Source: Candidatus Pantoea varia
GTDB lineage: Bacteria; Pseudomonadota; Gammaproteobacteria; Enterobacterales; Enterobacteriaceae
Assembly: GCF_900115075.1 (NCBI RefSeq)
Contig: NZ_FOVG01000002.1
Coordinates: 434,001-498,000, forward strand
Length of the DNA: 64,000 bases
Reading direction: 5' to 3'
The position numbers and the translations under genes are program-made. The notes beneath the pieces are model-generated. The model was not told the DNA's origin, searched no databases, and saw only the letters and a program-made list of their open reading frames with translations. Positions 51,616 to 59,617 of this stretch are shown here, in pieces (position 1 is the first letter of the stretch; the number at the start of each line of letters is the position of its first letter).

Positions 51616-52808
51616 GCATCACCTCCCTGCACCCATGACTCCTCAACCCGCACATATTTAATCGCCTGACGATACCAGGTGTAGGCGATATGCAGCTCGC
51701 CGTTCACGCCCTGTTTAATGCTGGGATAGGAGAACTCACGGTTTAATTTCTGCTGGGAGTTATTGGTCATGCAGTAGCCGTCGCCTTCGTCCAGATTACG
51801 CTGCAGCGGCCAGCTTTTGCCGCCATCCGTGGAGATAGCCAGCGTCATCGGCGCGCGTGGCGCGCCCCAGAAGGCGGTGCGACCGTTGTGCACTAGCGGT
51901 CCGGCGGCGACCGCAACGTCACCGTCCTCCTGATCATCTTCAATTTCGTCATACAGCGACAACCGACGTTCGCTGGCACCTTCGGCGCTCATGGCATTGA
52001 ACACCAGCGCCAGGTGGCCGTTGCGCAGTGTCGTGACCTGAATCGAGGAGTTGTTGTTAGGTAGCGACAGCGGCTCGGGCGCGCTCCAGCTTTCACCCTG
52101 ATCAAACGAGCGACTCTGGTAGATATGGTCGGCCCAGCGACTGCGGTAGAGCGCCAGCAGCGAGCCATCATCCAGCAGAGTGACATTCATATGAACGCAG
52201 CCGGTGCTGTCAGGCACGCTGACGTCGCGCCAGCTCTGGCCTTTATCTTCCGAGATTTTCACCGCGCTGACGTCATAGCTGCCGACCCACTTTTCACCAG
52301 GCTGCGTCAGGCAGTAAAACACCGGCAGTAGCCAGTTGCCGTTGGGCAGCACCACAATCGGCTGGCGGATAAAGGTGCCGGGCTTATCCAGCAAGGTTTT
52401 GATCTCGCCCCAGCTTTTGCCCAGATCGTGAGACTGGCGATAGCGCACAATCGCGGTGTCCTGATTGCCCGATTTCTGCGCCGTCCACAGCAGCCATAGC
52501 ACCTGGTCAGGATCGAGAAACAGCACCGGATTCTGTTCTGAACGGCCCGGATCGTCAGAGAGTTTCTGCGCTTCACTCCAGCGACTGCTGCCCTTTGGCA
52601 GCCGTGAACACCAGACCGAGATATCGGCGATCCCCTCCTGTGTGCCGCCAAACCAGACGCAAAGCAAATCGCCATCGGGCAGCGGGAGCAGGTTAGCCGC
52701 GTGGTTTTGCGGGCAGGAGGAGGGCAGCATCGCAACCTGCTGCGCGCTATCCTGCGGGTGAGGCGCAAGCAGGCCGGTACGTTCTGCGGTGACGGTTTCC
52801 TGAGTCAT
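51612..52808 (-). CDS. sialidase-like (BNR/Asp-box) beta-propeller hydrolase
   Basis: This 398-residue protein resembles the predicted neuraminidase family (COG4692-like). Four Asp-box motifs (SxDxGxxW) are present: SHDLGKSW, SEDKGQSW, SFDQGESW and STDGGKSW. There is no signal peptide, so it should be cytoplasmic, unlike classical secreted sialidases. ATG 52808 follows GGAG and overlaps the symporter stop region; the longer frame upstream lies inside the symporter gene. Its place between a symporter gene and an SDR gene suggests hydrolysis of an imported acidic glycoside. Activity on sialic acid is not established. Confidence 0.8.
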   Translation of the reverse strand: MTQETVTAERTGLLAPHPQDSAQQVAMLPSSCPQNHAANLLPLPDGDLLCVWFGGTQEGIADISVWCSRLPKGSSRWSEAQKLSDDPGRSEQNPVLFLDPDQVLWLLWTAQKSGNQDTAIVRYRQSHDLGKSWGEIKTLLDKPGTFIRQPIVVLPNGNWLLPVFYCLTQPGEKWVGSYDVSAVKISEDKGQSWRDVSVPDSTGCVHMNVTLLDDGSLLALYRSRWADHIYQSRSFDQGESWSAPEPLSLPNNNSSIQVTTLRNGHLALVFNAMSAEGASERRLSLYDEIEDDQEDGDVAVAAGPLVHNGRTAFWGAPRAPMTLAISTDGGKSWPLQRNLDEGDGYCMTNNSQQKLNREFSYPSIKQGVNGELHIAYTWYRQAIKYVRVEESWVQGGDA

Positions 52809-52809
52809 A

Positions 52810-54225
52810 TTAGGCTCCACTGTTTTGTGCATTGTGTTGCGGTTGAGGCTGAGACTGGCGTGACGGGATACAGCGGTCAATCACCATAATGATGGCCGGT
52901 GTGAGCAGTGCCACATACATATTGTCGATACCAAACGGGTTACCCATCAGGAACCAGACGGAAGTCACCACGCAGGCACCAATCAGACCGGCGTTGGCAC
53001 CACGGGTGCTCTTAAACCACGGCAGATAGAACGCCATGATCGCCACCACGGTAATCGACAGGCGAATCGCGCGGGTAAAGAAGGAGAGCTTCAGCACTTC
53101 CGGGAAGAACAGGACAAACAGCAGCGGGAAGAAGCCGATGCCAATCGAGATCCAGCGCGTCATTTTGAATTCGCGCTCTGGCGTCGGGTTACGATAGGGC
53201 ACGTAAAAGTCTTTGACGACCAGCGAGGCGATGGCCAGCGCAACGGTGCCGACGCTGACGAAAATTGATGCCACCAGAGAGGTAGTGACAATGCCCGCCA
53301 GCCACGGTGACATATCCTGCAGAAACACCGGCAGCGCATAGAGGCTTTTGATATCAGGATGAGCAAACTTCGCCGCCACGCCAATCAGCGCCATCGCCAG
53401 ACCGATCGGCAGACAGAAGATGAAGGCGACCCAGGTAGCTCGCTTCGCTGACTTCACATCTTTGGTGGAGGAGATCGCCTGGATCACAAACTGCGTACAG
53501 AAGATCGAACCCACGGTTCCGATCAGCCAGGCCACAATGGTGCTGGCACCGACGTGACCATCCCATGTCCAGTAGAACGCCGGCATTTTCTCAATCATCG
53601 GGGCGACGCCACCGGTCATCTTCAGCGCGACATAAAGGATAATCAGGATCCCCATATACTTGATGGCGCTATGCAGCAGCGTGACCCAGGCCACCCCTTT
53701 CATGCCGCCAAACGCAAAGTAGAAAGTACTGACCACTGCAGTGATAAAGGCCGCCTGAGTCAGGTCGATCTTCAGCACGGTGGAGATTGCCGCCGCGCCG
53801 CTGATGTAGTTCCCGACGTTCACCAGCAGCAGCGCGTAGATCATGATCAGCGAGATGATGTTCTTGGTTGAGCTGCCATATTTGTCGGCGATCGCGCCGG
53901 AGATAGTGATCTTACCGGTGTTGTAGATGCGTTTGACCAGAATCAGGCCAAACAGCGGAAAACCAATCGCCGCGCCAATCACAGACCATGAAGCGGCGAA
54001 GCCATCTTCAAAGGCGGCCTGCGCGGTGCCGATGGTCGATTTTGCCCCGATATATTCAGACATCAGCATAATGCCGACGATAAAGGCGGGCATGGCGCGC
54101 GAGCCTTCCATAAAGTCGCCGCTGGTTTTACTGCGCAGCCGCCAGGTCAGCCAGGTGGTGAACAGGATATAGGCGACCACCATGCCGACGATCAGTAAGG
54201 TGCTCTCAGTTGAGAATGCTTTCAT
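52810..54225 (-). CDS. sodium:solute symporter family transporter
   Basis: This is a 471-residue member of the SSS family (PutP/NanT-like sodium symporters) with about 13 membrane segments. Typical features are the SRAMPAFIVGIMLMSEYIGAKSTIGTAQAA region near residue 42 and the sodium-site helix VTTSLVASIFVSVGTVALAIASLV. The start follows AGGT. The C-terminus ends in a Gln-rich tail. It is in the operon with aldolase, sialidase-like and SDR genes, so it probably imports the pathway substrate; the substrate cannot be read. Confidence 0.88.
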   Translation of the reverse strand: MKAFSTESTLLIVGMVVAYILFTTWLTWRLRSKTSGDFMEGSRAMPAFIVGIMLMSEYIGAKSTIGTAQAAFEDGFAASWSVIGAAIGFPLFGLILVKRIYNTGKITISGAIADKYGSSTKNIISLIMIYALLLVNVGNYISGAAAISTVLKIDLTQAAFITAVVSTFYFAFGGMKGVAWVTLLHSAIKYMGILIILYVALKMTGGVAPMIEKMPAFYWTWDGHVGASTIVAWLIGTVGSIFCTQFVIQAISSTKDVKSAKRATWVAFIFCLPIGLAMALIGVAAKFAHPDIKSLYALPVFLQDMSPWLAGIVTTSLVASIFVSVGTVALAIASLVVKDFYVPYRNPTPEREFKMTRWISIGIGFFPLLFVLFFPEVLKLSFFTRAIRLSITVVAIMAFYLPWFKSTRGANAGLIGACVVTSVWFLMGNPFGIDNMYVALLTPAIIMVIDRCIPSRQSQPQPQHNAQNSGA

Positions 54226-54304
54226 CGTAACCTCGATTGTTCTGGCAGATGGCGACCATCAGGTTCGTTCTCATCTGACCGGTAGGGTGCAAAGGTGATG
54301 GACG

Positions 54305-55189
54305 TTATTGCAGGTAGTGGTTCACGATTTGATGGATCTGCTGCTGCTCTTCGGCGCTGAACTGCACCGCATAACGGCTTTCACCCACCTCAAAGCCCTG
54401 CAGGCTGACCGCTTTTTTCACGGCGGCCGGAGAGAAACCGATGCTGTACAGCGCGGTGCGCAGGCCGGTGACGTTCTCCTGAGCCTGATGCGAACCGGCA
54501 ATGTCTCCAGCACTGAAGCGCGCCCAGATGGCGTTAATCGCCTCGGGTGCCACGTTTGCCAGCCCGGAAATGGAGGCGGAGCAGCCATCAACAAATCCCT
54601 GATGAATCAGCGAGTCGGGGCCGTTGAGCACCTCAAAGCCCTCACAGTCGGCGGTGGCCTGCAGGAATCCGCTCAGACTGTCATAGCTGCCTGCTGAATC
54701 TTTAATGCCGATGATGTTCGGGTGCGCGGCCAGCGTGCGGACAGTCTCTGGCTGCAAGACATTGCCGGTGCGCGCCGGGATGTTATAGAGGAACAGCGGC
54801 ACCGATAGCGCATCAGCCACGCGCTGATAGTGGTCGATCAGCTCCTGCTGTTTCAGCGGCACAAACCACGGTGTGATCGCTGAGACGGCATCTACGCCAA
54901 GATGAGCAATCTGTTTGCCGAGCCGGATCGTTTCACGGGTCGAAATCTCCCCGATATGCGCAACCACCGGTGCCCGTCCATTAACCTCATCGACGCAGGT
55001 GGTGGTCACCGCGATCTTCTCCTGCTCGTTCAGCACAAAGAATTCGCCGTTGGTTCCGCCACAGAAGATGCCGTTTCCGGCGTTGATCTGGCGTCTGACC
55101 TGCTCACGCTGCCTCACCGGATCAAAGGCACCTTCACGGTCAAAGGTGGTGACGATGGCGGTCAGTACGCCGTTTATTTTCTTATTCAT
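54305..55189 (-). CDS. dihydrodipicolinate synthase/N-acetylneuraminate lyase family aldolase
   Basis: This is a Schiff-base TIM-barrel aldolase of 294 residues. The catalytic Lys163 (GIKDSAGS) and Tyr135 (YNIPARTG) are present, and the substrate-carboxylate loop reads GGTNGEF (residues 44-50). True DapA is usually encoded elsewhere. In this operon the enzyme more likely cleaves or dehydrates a 2-keto-3-deoxy sugar acid to give pyruvate plus an aldehyde. ATG 55189 follows GAGGA; it is 12 bases from the ADH stop. Confidence 0.87.
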   Translation of the reverse strand: MNKKINGVLTAIVTTFDREGAFDPVRQREQVRRQINAGNGIFCGGTNGEFFVLNEQEKIAVTTTCVDEVNGRAPVVAHIGEISTRETIRLGKQIAHLGVDAVSAITPWFVPLKQQELIDHYQRVADALSVPLFLYNIPARTGNVLQPETVRTLAAHPNIIGIKDSAGSYDSLSGFLQATADCEGFEVLNGPDSLIHQGFVDGCSASISGLANVAPEAINAIWARFSAGDIAGSHQAQENVTGLRTALYSIGFSPAAVKKAVSLQGFEVGESRYAVQFSAEEQQQIHQIVNHYLQ

Positions 55190-55201
55190 GACAATCCTCA
55201 A

Positions 55202-56350
55202 TTACGCCTGGCAGGAAGGAAACAGCGTCAGGTAGACGGCGCGCACATCGTCGGCGGTGACCGTCATCGGCACGTTGTTCATCAGACGCTGAACGTCGAG
55301 TGCAGCTTCCACTAACCCGGGCAGCTGATCCGGGCCGATGCCCAGCGCTTCCAGGCTGGCAGGCAGCTGCAGTCGCGCTACCAGCGCGGTGAAATAGTCG
55401 ACCAGCGCGTGTGATTTTTCTTCATCGTTCAGACGAAGGCTGGCATCGGGCAACAGGTCATAGGCCTGAGCAAATTTACTCACTGCGGCCGGACGGACAA
55501 AACGCATGCAGGGTGCCAGCAGAATGGCGTTGGCGACGCCGTGTGGCAGGTGATATTTGCCGCCGAGCGGATAAGAGAGGGCATGCACCAGATGTGTACC
55601 GGCGTGGGCAATCGACGCGCCGCCATAGTAAGAGGCCCAGAGCATCTCCAGCCGCGCCTGTAAATTCTCGGGTTCGTGCAGAGTGGTTTCGAGATTAGCG
55701 AACAGCTTCTTCATGCCAGTCAGCGCATAGTTGTCGCTGACCGGGTTGGCCACGTTGGCGGTGAAGCACTCAATCAGGTGGCAAAGCGCATCAATGCCGG
55801 TTGAAGAGGCGATGTGCGGCGGCATGCTGGTGGTGAGTTCCGGCACCAGCGCCACCACATCGGGCAGCATCACCGGTGAAATAATGCCGACTTTGGTTTC
55901 TTTCTCCGGGATCGCCAGAATCGCATTGGGCGTTGCTTCTGAACCGGTACCGGCGGTGGTGGGAATCAACATTGAGCGGGTGCGGCGCTGCGGCTTTTCG
56001 CCGGCCAGCAGGGCGTCCAGCGACGGTGCCCCATCGATGCACAGCACTGATAGCAGCTTCGCCACATCCAGCACGCTGCCACCGCCGATCCCTATCACCA
56101 TGTCGGCCTGGCGCTGGGAGAGTGTCGCGATAATTGCGGCTACATCATGCTGGCTCGGCTCAGGTGGAACACTGTTAACCACGCTGATGTGCGGAATCTG
56201 ATCGCGGAGTTGACCCATCAGCGCCTGTACCGCCGGAATCGCCTCAATGTTCCGGTCCGTCACCACCACCGCTGTCGATATTCCTTTCAGCAGATAGCGC
56301 ATGTCGTTTAACGCCTGATAACCGCTGATCACCGTGCTGTTAATGTTCAT
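55202..56350 (-). CDS. iron-containing alcohol dehydrogenase
   Basis: This is a group III metal-dependent dehydrogenase of 382 residues. It has the NAD loop GIGGGSVLDVAK near residue 88, IPTTAGTGSEAT near 130, and metal ligands in GIDALCHLIECF, GTHLVHALSYPLGG and YHLPHGVANA. It is the first gene of the minus-strand operon, divergent from the DUF1537 kinase gene. It may reduce the aldehyde released by the aldolase next to it, or oxidise an acid-sugar hydroxyl. The exact substrate is unknown. Confidence 0.88.
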   Translation of the reverse strand: MNINSTVISGYQALNDMRYLLKGISTAVVVTDRNIEAIPAVQALMGQLRDQIPHISVVNSVPPEPSQHDVAAIIATLSQRQADMVIGIGGGSVLDVAKLLSVLCIDGAPSLDALLAGEKPQRRTRSMLIPTTAGTGSEATPNAILAIPEKETKVGIISPVMLPDVVALVPELTTSMPPHIASSTGIDALCHLIECFTANVANPVSDNYALTGMKKLFANLETTLHEPENLQARLEMLWASYYGGASIAHAGTHLVHALSYPLGGKYHLPHGVANAILLAPCMRFVRPAAVSKFAQAYDLLPDASLRLNDEEKSHALVDYFTALVARLQLPASLEALGIGPDQLPGLVEAALDVQRLMNNVPMTVTADDVRAVYLTLFPSCQA

Positions 56351-56446
56351 GTCATACCCTTATTTCTGTCATTTCTGAGTAAATGATTAATTTTGCTCAT
56401 CGCAATGCGAAGTCAGTCACCCTCTGTGGCTAATTTTATAAGGCAT

Positions 56447-56507
56447 ATCGATTTCGATTAATTTGAACTTGCTCACATATAATCAATCATGATTGAATAT
56501 AATCAAT
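56447..56507. promoter_or_regulatory. putative operators in the divergent sugar-acid promoter region
   Basis: Three elements are seen: the inverted repeat ATCGA-TT-TCGAT (56447-56458), the perfect 14-base palindrome TCAATCATGATTGA (56483-56496), and direct repeats of ATAATCAAT (56479-56487 and 56499-56507) exactly 20 bases apart. They lie between the divergent operons that flank the DeoR-controlled cluster, so they are likely DeoR-regulator sites. Confidence 0.55.
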
Positions 56508-56537
56508 TACAGCAGCAATAGCCTGACAGGAGTGAGG

Positions 56538-57797
56538 ATGGGCTCATCAATATGGAAAACCCCGGTGCTGGTCATCGCCGATGACTTCACCGGTGCCAAC
56601 GATGCAGGTAGCGGACTGGCACAGGCCGGAGCCCGTGTACATGTGCTGTTTGGCACCGGGACATCGCTGCCAGATGAGGCGGCGGATGTGCTGGTGATTA
56701 GCACCGACAGCCGGGCCGTCAGCGCCAGCCAGGCCGCAGAGCGCATCACTCAGGTGGTGCAGTACTACGCGAAACAGCTTCAGCAGGGCTGGCTGTTTAA
56801 AAAGATCGACTCCACGCTGCGTGGCAACGTCGGCGCTGAAACGACGGCTGCGCTGCGCGCCAGCGGCAAAAAAATGGCGCTGGTGGTACCGGCCGTACCG
56901 CGACTGGGCCGCACCACACGCGACGGCAACGTGTGGGTCAATCAGCGTTTACTGACAGACACCGAATTTGCCAGCGATCCCAAAACCCCGATCCTTAGCG
57001 CCCGCATCCTCGATCAGATGCAGATCGACGGCACGGAGATCGATCTCCCGACGCTGCGCAGCGATCGGCTTGATGCGGTATTAGCGGCGACGCAGGGCGT
57101 GGTGGTGGTAGATGCCGAAACTGAGGCCGACCTGGCGCGACTGATAACCGCTGCGGCGCGGCTGAGCGAGACGCCCCTGCTGGTGGGGGCCGCCGGATTA
57201 AGCGATGCACTTGGCGCTGCGCTCGCTGTTCGTCCGTTGCGGCCCGTGCTGGCGGTAGTGGGATCGATGAGCGGCAGTGCGGAGCAGCAGATCGCCACGC
57301 TGCGTAATCAGCGCGCCGTTGATGTGGTCGATGTCGATATCCGTCAGCTGTTTCAGCAGCCCGCCTGGTCTGAGCGGGATCGCTGGATCGAACAGGCGGC
57401 TACCGCACTGCGTGCCGGTCGCCATACGGTGATCCGCACCTGCCAGCATGCATCCCAGCGACACGAGATCGAGCATCTCTGCCAGCAGCACCGCGTGACA
57501 CGCCAGGAACTGGGCGAGGCGATCTGCGCGTTGCTGGGCGAAATGACCTTTAGCCTGTGCCGGACACCGCTGCCGCATGCGCTCTATCTGTCGGGAGGCG
57601 ACGTGGCGATTGCTGTCGCCCAGGCACTCGGCGCCAGCGGCTTTAAAATTCAGGGTCTGGTGGCGGGCTGTGTGCCGCACGGGGTTCTGCTTAACAGTGA
57701 ATTTACTCTGCCGGTAATGACCAAAGCGGGTGGCTTTGGTGATGAAAATACCCTGGTAGCAGCCATTGGTTTTATTGAGGAGAAGTCGAGTGAGTAA
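56538..57797 (+). CDS. dtnK: four-carbon acid sugar kinase (DUF1537; OtnK/DtnK family)
   Basis: The DUF1537 family phosphorylates D-threonate, D-erythronate or related four-carbon sugar acids at C4. ATG 56538 follows AGGAGTGAGG and gives 419 residues. The N-terminal substrate domain begins VLVIADDFTGANDAGSGLAQAG with the KKIDSTLRGN signature. The C-terminal nucleotide domain contains LYLSGGDVAIAVAQALG. Direct coupling to pdxA2 fits the D-threonate kinase type (DtnK); the symbol rests on this context. The last 8 bases overlap pdxA2. Confidence 0.85.
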   Translation: MGSSIWKTPVLVIADDFTGANDAGSGLAQAGARVHVLFGTGTSLPDEAADVLVISTDSRAVSASQAAERITQVVQYYAKQLQQGWLFKKIDSTLRGNVGAETTAALRASGKKMALVVPAVPRLGRTTRDGNVWVNQRLLTDTEFASDPKTPILSARILDQMQIDGTEIDLPTLRSDRLDAVLAATQGVVVVDAETEADLARLITAAARLSETPLLVGAAGLSDALGAALAVRPLRPVLAVVGSMSGSAEQQIATLRNQRAVDVVDVDIRQLFQQPAWSERDRWIEQAATALRAGRHTVIRTCQHASQRHEIEHLCQQHRVTRQELGEAICALLGEMTFSLCRTPLPHALYLSGGDVAIAVAQALGASGFKIQGLVAGCVPHGVLLNSEFTLPVMTKAGGFGDENTLVAAIGFIEEKSSE

Positions 57798-58770
57798 AAT
57801 TATTGCGATCACCATGGGCGATCCGGCAGGCATCAGCCCGGAAATCATTATCAAATCGCTCTCTGAAGGTGAGCTGAATGGCATTCCTGCCGTAGTGATT
57901 GGCTGTGCCAGTACGCTGCGTCGCATTATGGCGATGAACATCACGCCACAGGCCGAGCTGCGGGTGCTGGACCGGGTTCAGGATGCGCGGTTTGCCCCCG
58001 GTATCATCAACGTGATTGATGAGCCGCTGGCCGATCCCGACGCGCTGAAACCGGGAGTGGTGCAGAAAGAGGCGGGGGATCTGGCGTGGCGCTGCGTTAA
58101 GCGTGCCACCGAACTGGCACTGGCGGGAGACGTGCATGCCATTGCCACCGCGCCGCTGAACAAAGAGGCGCTGCATGCGGCGGGCCATCTCTATCCGGGT
58201 CACACCGAACTGCTGGCGCACCTTACCGACACCAAAGATTATGCCATGGTGCTCTACACCGATAAGCTCAAAGTCATCCATGTCACGACCCACATTGCAC
58301 TGCGTAAGTTCCTCGACACGCTGAACCAGACACGCATCAAAATCGTGATTGGTATGGCGGACACCTTTCTGCGTCGTGTCGGTTACAGCGCCCCGCGCAT
58401 CGCCGTGGCGGGCGTCAATCCGCATGCCGGTGAGAACGGCCTGTTTGGCGATGAGGAGATCACCCTCGTCGCCCCGGCGATTGAGGCGATGAAAGCGCAG
58501 GGGATTGATGTCTTCGGCCCTTGCCCGCCGGACACGGTGTTCCTGCAGTGCCAGGATGGACGCTATGACATGGTGGTGGCGATGTACCACGATCAGGGAC
58601 ACATCCCGCTTAAACTGCTGGGCTTCTATGATGGGGTGAACATCACCGCAGGCCTGCCGTTTATCCGCACTTCAGCTGACCACGGCACGGCATTTGATAT
58701 CGCCTGGACAGGTAAAGCGAAGTCTGACAGCATGGCGATCTCTATTAAACTCGCGATGCAGCTCGCATAG
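57790..58770 (+). CDS. pdxA2: PdxA2: 4-phospho-threonate/erythronate dehydrogenase (decarboxylating)
   Basis: This PdxA paralogue oxidatively decarboxylates D-threonate 4-phosphate to dihydroxyacetone phosphate in acid-sugar catabolism, rather than serving vitamin B6 synthesis. GTG 57790 preceded by GAGGAG gives 326 residues starting (M)SKIIAITMGDPAGISPEI. Metal-binding histidines are in YPGHTELLAHL and MYHDQGHIPLKLLG. Its pairing with a DUF1537 kinase gene is what separates PdxA2 from PdxA. Salmonella carries a similar pair at this locus. Confidence 0.88.
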   Translation: MSKIIAITMGDPAGISPEIIIKSLSEGELNGIPAVVIGCASTLRRIMAMNITPQAELRVLDRVQDARFAPGIINVIDEPLADPDALKPGVVQKEAGDLAWRCVKRATELALAGDVHAIATAPLNKEALHAAGHLYPGHTELLAHLTDTKDYAMVLYTDKLKVIHVTTHIALRKFLDTLNQTRIKIVIGMADTFLRRVGYSAPRIAVAGVNPHAGENGLFGDEEITLVAPAIEAMKAQGIDVFGPCPPDTVFLQCQDGRYDMVVAMYHDQGHIPLKLLGFYDGVNITAGLPFIRTSADHGTAFDIAWTGKAKSDSMAISIKLAMQLA

Positions 58771-58776
58771 GGATAT

Positions 58777-59541
58777 ATGAAGGGACAGAGCCGTCTTGAC
58801 CAGATTATGGATTACCTGAAAAGCCATAATCTGGTGACTGTTGAGCAACTGGTCAGTGCGATTTCCGCCTCACCCGCCACGATTCGACGTGATTTAATTA
58901 AGCTGGATAAAGAGGGCGTGATCAGCCGCAGTCATGGCGGCGTGACCCTGAATCGTTTTATTCCTGCCCAGCCAACCACGCTGGAGAAGATGCAGCGTAA
59001 CCTGGCCGAGAAGCAGGCGATCGCGGAATGCGCCGCCAGCTTTGTCCGGTCGGGGGATGCGGTAGTGCTGGATGCCGGCACCACCATGCTGGAACTGGCG
59101 CGGCAGCTCACGCATCTGCCACTGCGGGTCATTACGGCCGACCTGCACATTGCGCTGTTTCTGTCTGAATTTAAGCAGATCGAAGTGACCATCATTGGCG
59201 GGCGGATCGACGATTCCAGCCAGTCCTGTGTGGGTGAGCATGGACGCCGGTTGCTGCGCAGCATCAATCCTGATATCGCGTTTGTCAGCTGTAACTCCTG
59301 GAGCCTTGAGCGCGGTATTACCACGCCGACCGAGGAAAAAGCCGGGCTGAAACACGATCTGCTCGCCAATGCGGCGCGTCGGGTATTGCTGGCGGACAGC
59401 AGCAAATATGGCTCCTGGTCGCTGTTCTGCGCCTCACCGGTGGATGATCTGACCGATGTGGTGACCGACAGCCGGTTAGACGAAGAGGTCTGCCGCACCC
59501 TGCGCGAGCGCGGCATTACGCTGGCGCTGACCTCCGCCTGA
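58777..59541 (+). CDS. DeoR family transcriptional regulator
   Basis: This is a 254-residue DeoR-type repressor. The N-terminal helix-turn-helix is at about residues 6-60 ([41 protein letters not shown]). It is followed by a DeoRC sensor domain resembling sugar-phosphate isomerases ([26 protein letters not shown]). It starts 6 bases after pdxA2, so it belongs to the same operon. It probably senses a phosphorylated intermediate and controls both divergent operons. Confidence 0.88.
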   Translation: MKGQSRLDQIMDYLKSHNLVTVEQLVSAISASPATIRRDLIKLDKEGVISRSHGGVTLNRFIPAQPTTLEKMQRNLAEKQAIAECAASFVRSGDAVVLDAGTTMLELARQLTHLPLRVITADLHIALFLSEFKQIEVTIIGGRIDDSSQSCVGEHGRRLLRSINPDIAFVSCNSWSLERGITTPTEEKAGLKHDLLANAARRVLLADSSKYGSWSLFCASPVDDLTDVVTDSRLDEEVCRTLRERGITLALTSA

Positions 59542-59617
59542 ACAGAACGCGCAGTGTTGTGTTGACCCGGTAAGCGGGGCGAGAGCAGCACCGCGCGTTT
59601 CCATTTAAATATCGCCG

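Noticed and set aside
54305..55189. Housekeeping dapA
   Set aside because: The loop GGTNGEF and the catabolic operon context differ from DapA; treated as a pathway-specific aldolase.
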